64,000 nt of DNA, from the NCBI RefSeq assembly GCF_004795105.1, contig NZ_SSBL01000009.1:62001-126000 (forward strand), read 5' to 3'. Origin of the DNA: Streptomyces sp. A0642 (lineage in GTDB: Bacteria; Actinomycetota; Actinomycetes; Streptomycetales; Streptomycetaceae). The notes beneath the pieces were generated by a model that worked only from the letters and a program-made list of their open reading frames with translations, did not search any database and was not told the origin of the DNA. This document shows, in pieces, positions 61,945 to 64,000 of this stretch; positions within the stretch are counted from its first letter, which is position 1; each line of letters opens with the position of its first letter. Both the position numbers and the translations under genes were made by a program.

Positions 61945-61977
61945 TATTTCGCTACCGAACTATTCGTCAACGAAATA
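61945..61977. promoter_or_regulatory. Inverted repeat between MFS and MarR genes, candidate operator
   Basis: TATTTCG (61945-61951) and CGAAATA (61971-61977) form a perfect 7-bp inverted repeat within the 87-bp divergent space. TATAAG (61975-61980) overlaps it and could be the marR-side -10. Confidence 0.5.
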
Positions 61978-62020
61978 TAAGGTCCCGAAGCGTATGGGGT
62001 CCCGGCGTAGGCTGGGTCCC

Positions 62021-62530
62021 ATGCAGCAACGCGACTGGACCGACGGCCACGTGGAGCGGTGGAAGCCGGTCCTTCCGGAACTCGACCCCGATGTCGAGGG
62101 CGCGGTGACCCGGATGAAGAAGCTCTCCGTCCATCTGCGCCGGGTACGCGAACAGTCACTGGTCGACTTCGACCTGGACCGCCAGGAGTTCGACACGCTG
62201 CACAAGCTCGCCGGCCGCGGTGGCAAGGCCGCCCCCTCCGAACTCGCCGCCGACCTCGACCTCGCGCCCGCCTCCGTCACCGGCCGGCTGGACGCCCTGG
62301 AGCGCCGCGGCTTCGTCCGCCGTACGCCGTCCGTCACCGACCGCCGTCGCGTCGACGTGGAACTGACCGACGAGGGCCGCTCCACCTGGATCGGCGCGAT
62401 GGAGTTCCTCGGCAACGAGGAGGACCGGCTGCTGGGCGTCCTCGCCAAGGACGAACGCGCCCTGCTCAACGACATGCTCCGGCGCATCATGGTCGTCGCC
62501 GAGGACAAGGGCGGCGCGGGCTGGGACTGA
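62021..62530 (+). CDS. MarR family transcriptional regulator
   Basis: 169 residues. The winged helix is GGKAAPSELAADLDLAPASVTGRLDALERRGFVRRTPSVTDRRRVDVELTDEG, with the D-R-R wing. N-terminal helices VTRMKKLSVHLRRVREQSLVDFDLDRQEFDTLHKL and C-terminal helices form the dimer. It is divergent from the MFS gene and likely represses it from the 61945-61977 site. ATG 62021. Confidence 0.93.
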   Translation: MQQRDWTDGHVERWKPVLPELDPDVEGAVTRMKKLSVHLRRVREQSLVDFDLDRQEFDTLHKLAGRGGKAAPSELAADLDLAPASVTGRLDALERRGFVRRTPSVTDRRRVDVELTDEGRSTWIGAMEFLGNEEDRLLGVLAKDERALLNDMLRRIMVVAEDKGGAGWD

Positions 62531-62551
62531 CATCCGCCCCGGCGCACGGCA

Positions 62552-62596
62552 AGAGGCCCCGTCCTTCGCAGTGTCACTGCGAAGGACGGGGCCTCT
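62552..62596. terminator. Terminator between MarR and sdhB
   Basis: A perfect stem of about 20-22 bp (arms 62552-62573 and 62575-62596) with a very small loop, between convergent genes. Confidence 0.88.
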
Positions 62597-62611
62597 GGTG
62601 CGCTCGGGGGA

Positions 62612-63388
62612 TCAGAAGCGACGCGTGATCAGCGCGCGCTTGACCTCCTGGATCGCCTTCGTGACCTCGATGCCACGCGGGCAGGCGTCCGTGCAGTTGA
62701 ACGTGGTGCGGCAACGCCACACACCGTCACGGTCGTTGAGGATCTCGAGCCGCTGCTCGCCGCCCTCGTCACGCGAGTCGAAGATGAAGCGGTGCGCGTT
62801 GACGATCGCCGCCGGGCCGAAGTACTGGCCGTCGTTCCAGAACACCGGGCACGAGGACGTGCACGCGGCGCACAGGATGCACTTGGTGGTGTCGTCGAAG
62901 CGCTCGCGGTCCTCGGCGGACTGCAGGCGCTCGCGGGTCGGCTCGTTCCCCTTGGTGATGAGGAAGGGCATGACGTCGCGGTAGGCCTGGAAGAACGGGT
63001 CCATGTCGACCACGAGGTCCTTGAGGACCGTGAGGCCCTTTATGGCCTCGACCGTGATCGGCTTCTCCGGGCTCAGGTCCTTGATCAGCGTCTTGCAGGC
63101 GAGCCGGTTCTTGCCGTTGATCCGCATCGCGTCGGAACCGCAGATGCCGTGCGCGCACGAGCGGCGGAACGTCAGCGAGCCGTCGGTCTCCCACTTGATC
63201 TTGTGAAGGGCGTCGAGCACGCGCTCCTTCGGGTCGATCTCGATCTGGAAGTCCTGCCACTGGGCCTCTTCGGAGACCTCGGGGTTGAAGCGGCGGATCC
63301 GGAACGTGGCCGTGATGTACGGCGAGTCGGCGAAGCCGGCCTCGGGCTCGGGAGCCTTGTCGGCCTTTTCCAGGGTGGGGGTAGACAT
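62612..63388 (-). CDS. sdhB: Succinate dehydrogenase iron-sulfur subunit
   Basis: 258 residues. Carries electrons from the flavoprotein to quinone. The 2Fe-2S ligands are in FRRSCAHGICGSDAMRINGKNRLACKTLI; the 4Fe-4S and 3Fe-4S ligands in CILCAACTSSCPVFW and CRTTFNCTDACPRGIEVTKAIQEVKRALI. Complete set of cysteines. ATG at 63388 overlaps the sdhA stop by one base (TGATG), so the genes are coupled. A long hairpin terminator follows. Confidence 0.98.
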   Translation of the reverse strand: MSTPTLEKADKAPEPEAGFADSPYITATFRIRRFNPEVSEEAQWQDFQIEIDPKERVLDALHKIKWETDGSLTFRRSCAHGICGSDAMRINGKNRLACKTLIKDLSPEKPITVEAIKGLTVLKDLVVDMDPFFQAYRDVMPFLITKGNEPTRERLQSAEDRERFDDTTKCILCAACTSSCPVFWNDGQYFGPAAIVNAHRFIFDSRDEGGEQRLEILNDRDGVWRCRTTFNCTDACPRGIEVTKAIQEVKRALITRRF

Positions 63389-64000
63389 CAGTACTTACGC
63401 TCCATCGGCTGGTAGCGGGTCTGGACGACCGGCTTGTAGTCCAGCCGGATCGACTCGGTGCCGTCGGCGGCGACCTCGCGGTACGCCATGGTGTGGCGCA
63501 TGAAGTTGACGTCGTCGCGGTTGGGGTAGTCCTCGCGGTAGTGACCGCCGCGGGACTCCTTGCGCGCCAGCGCCGAAGTCGCCATGACCTCGGCGAGGTC
63601 GAGCAGGTTGCCCAGCTCGATGGCCTCCAGCAGGTCCGTGTTGAACCGCTTGCCCTTGTCCTGGATGGACACGTTGAGGTAGCGCTTGCGCAGCTCCGCG
63701 ATCTTGTCGACCGCGGTCTTGATCGTCTGCTCGGTACGGAACACCATCACGTTGGCGTCCATGCACTCCTGCAGCTCCAGGCGGATCGCCGAGACGCGCT
63801 CGGAGCCCGTGGAGTTGCGCAGCCGCTCGACCTGGTCGACGACCATCTGCGCCGGGTTCTCGGGAAGCTCGACGAAGTCGTTCTTCGCGGAGTACTCGGC
63901 GGCGGCGATGCCCGACCGGCGGCCGAAGACGTTGATGTCGAGCAGCGAGTTGGTGCCGAGGCGGTTGGCGCCGTGCACCGAGACACAGGCGACCTCGCCG
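63388..64000 (-). CDS. sdhA: Succinate dehydrogenase flavoprotein subunit (3' part only)
   Basis: About the last 204 residues are in the window and the gene continues past position 64000. HGANRLGTNSLLDINVFGRRSG is the FAD-binding motif preceding the C-terminal domain; LRKRYLNVSIQDKGKRFNTDLLEAIELGNLLDLAEVMATSALARKESRGGHYREDYPNRDD contains the conserved R-x-E-S-R-G-x-H-x-R active-site and FAD contacts. It ends in RYQPMERKY. Typical gene order sdhA-sdhB; sdhC and sdhD would lie upstream. Confidence 0.97.
   Translation of the reverse strand, partial: GEVACVSVHGANRLGTNSLLDINVFGRRSGIAAAEYSAKNDFVELPENPAQMVVDQVERLRNSTGSERVSAIRLELQECMDANVMVFRTEQTIKTAVDKIAELRKRYLNVSIQDKGKRFNTDLLEAIELGNLLDLAEVMATSALARKESRGGHYREDYPNRDDVNFMRHTMAYREVAADGTESIRLDYKPVVQTRYQPMERKY

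Overview
The window is a GC-rich (roughly 70%+ G+C) actinobacterial chromosome segment, almost certainly from a Streptomyces. Evidence: extreme third-position GC, many GTG starts (one probable TTG start), Streptomyces-type proteins (SCO4848-family membrane protein, DUF6350, DUF3017, IcmB) and a core gene order guaA - pcrA - icmB - sucCD - purN/purH - folD - mdh - trpS - sdhB/sdhA. From memory this follows the S. coelicolor SCO478x-SCO485x core region; no database was consulted. No mobile element, CRISPR array, tRNA or rRNA was found.

Layout. 1-5.5 kb: chorismate mutase (with a candidate aromatic-amino-acid attenuator), GMP synthase, a class II aldolase, two membrane proteins. 5.3-9 kb: an envelope-stress style module, a PspC-domain protein divergent from a PspC-domain histidine kinase plus LuxR-type response regulator. 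9-14.6 kb: GNAT enzyme, two secreted NlpC/P60 cell-wall hydrolases (the second behind a ydaO/c-di-AMP riboswitch) and small unknowns. 14.6-20.7 kb: PcrA helicase, M23 peptidase, alpha/beta hydrolase, isobutyryl-CoA mutase small subunit IcmB. 21.2-29.4 kb: a compact five-gene divergent system (SWIM zinc finger + DUF5691 one way; MoxR AAA+ ATPase + DUF5682 + VWA protein the other), resembling the uncharacterised E. coli yehLMPQ genes; this is the best candidate for an undescribed system. 29.7-43.6 kb: central metabolism (sucCD, purN-purH, folD, mdh) interspersed with membrane/regulatory unknowns, including an unusual HTH-linker-sigma-like-TM protein. 43.6-48.8 kb: PEP-mutase/ICL-like protein, AhpD-like protein, MocR regulator, EamA exporter, ornithine aminotransferase. 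49-57 kb: trpS, 2'-5' RNA ligase-like protein, a DprE1/DprE2-like pair, BrkB/YihY, D-Ala-D-Ala carboxypeptidase, SCO4848-like protein, metallophosphoesterase. 57-62.5 kb: orphan peptide-binding protein, a TetR-autoregulated looking three-gene operon with twin TTGAAC-type palindromes, an MFS/MarR divergent pair. 62.6-64 kb: sdhB and the 3' part of sdhA.

The genes share two themes: TCA/one-carbon/purine metabolism (sucCD, mdh, sdhAB, purN, purH, folD, guaA) and envelope upkeep (NlpC/P60 enzymes, M23, DacA, PspC module). Regulatory structures are numerous: an attenuator, a riboswitch, candidate Crp-, UrtR/TamR-, TetR- and MarR-type operators, and several long perfect hairpin terminators. Four intergenic tandem repeat arrays (27, 41, 8 and 14 bp units) are an unexpected feature. 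Starts were re-chosen from ribosome binding sites and family lengths, so several coordinates are shorter than the longest open frame.
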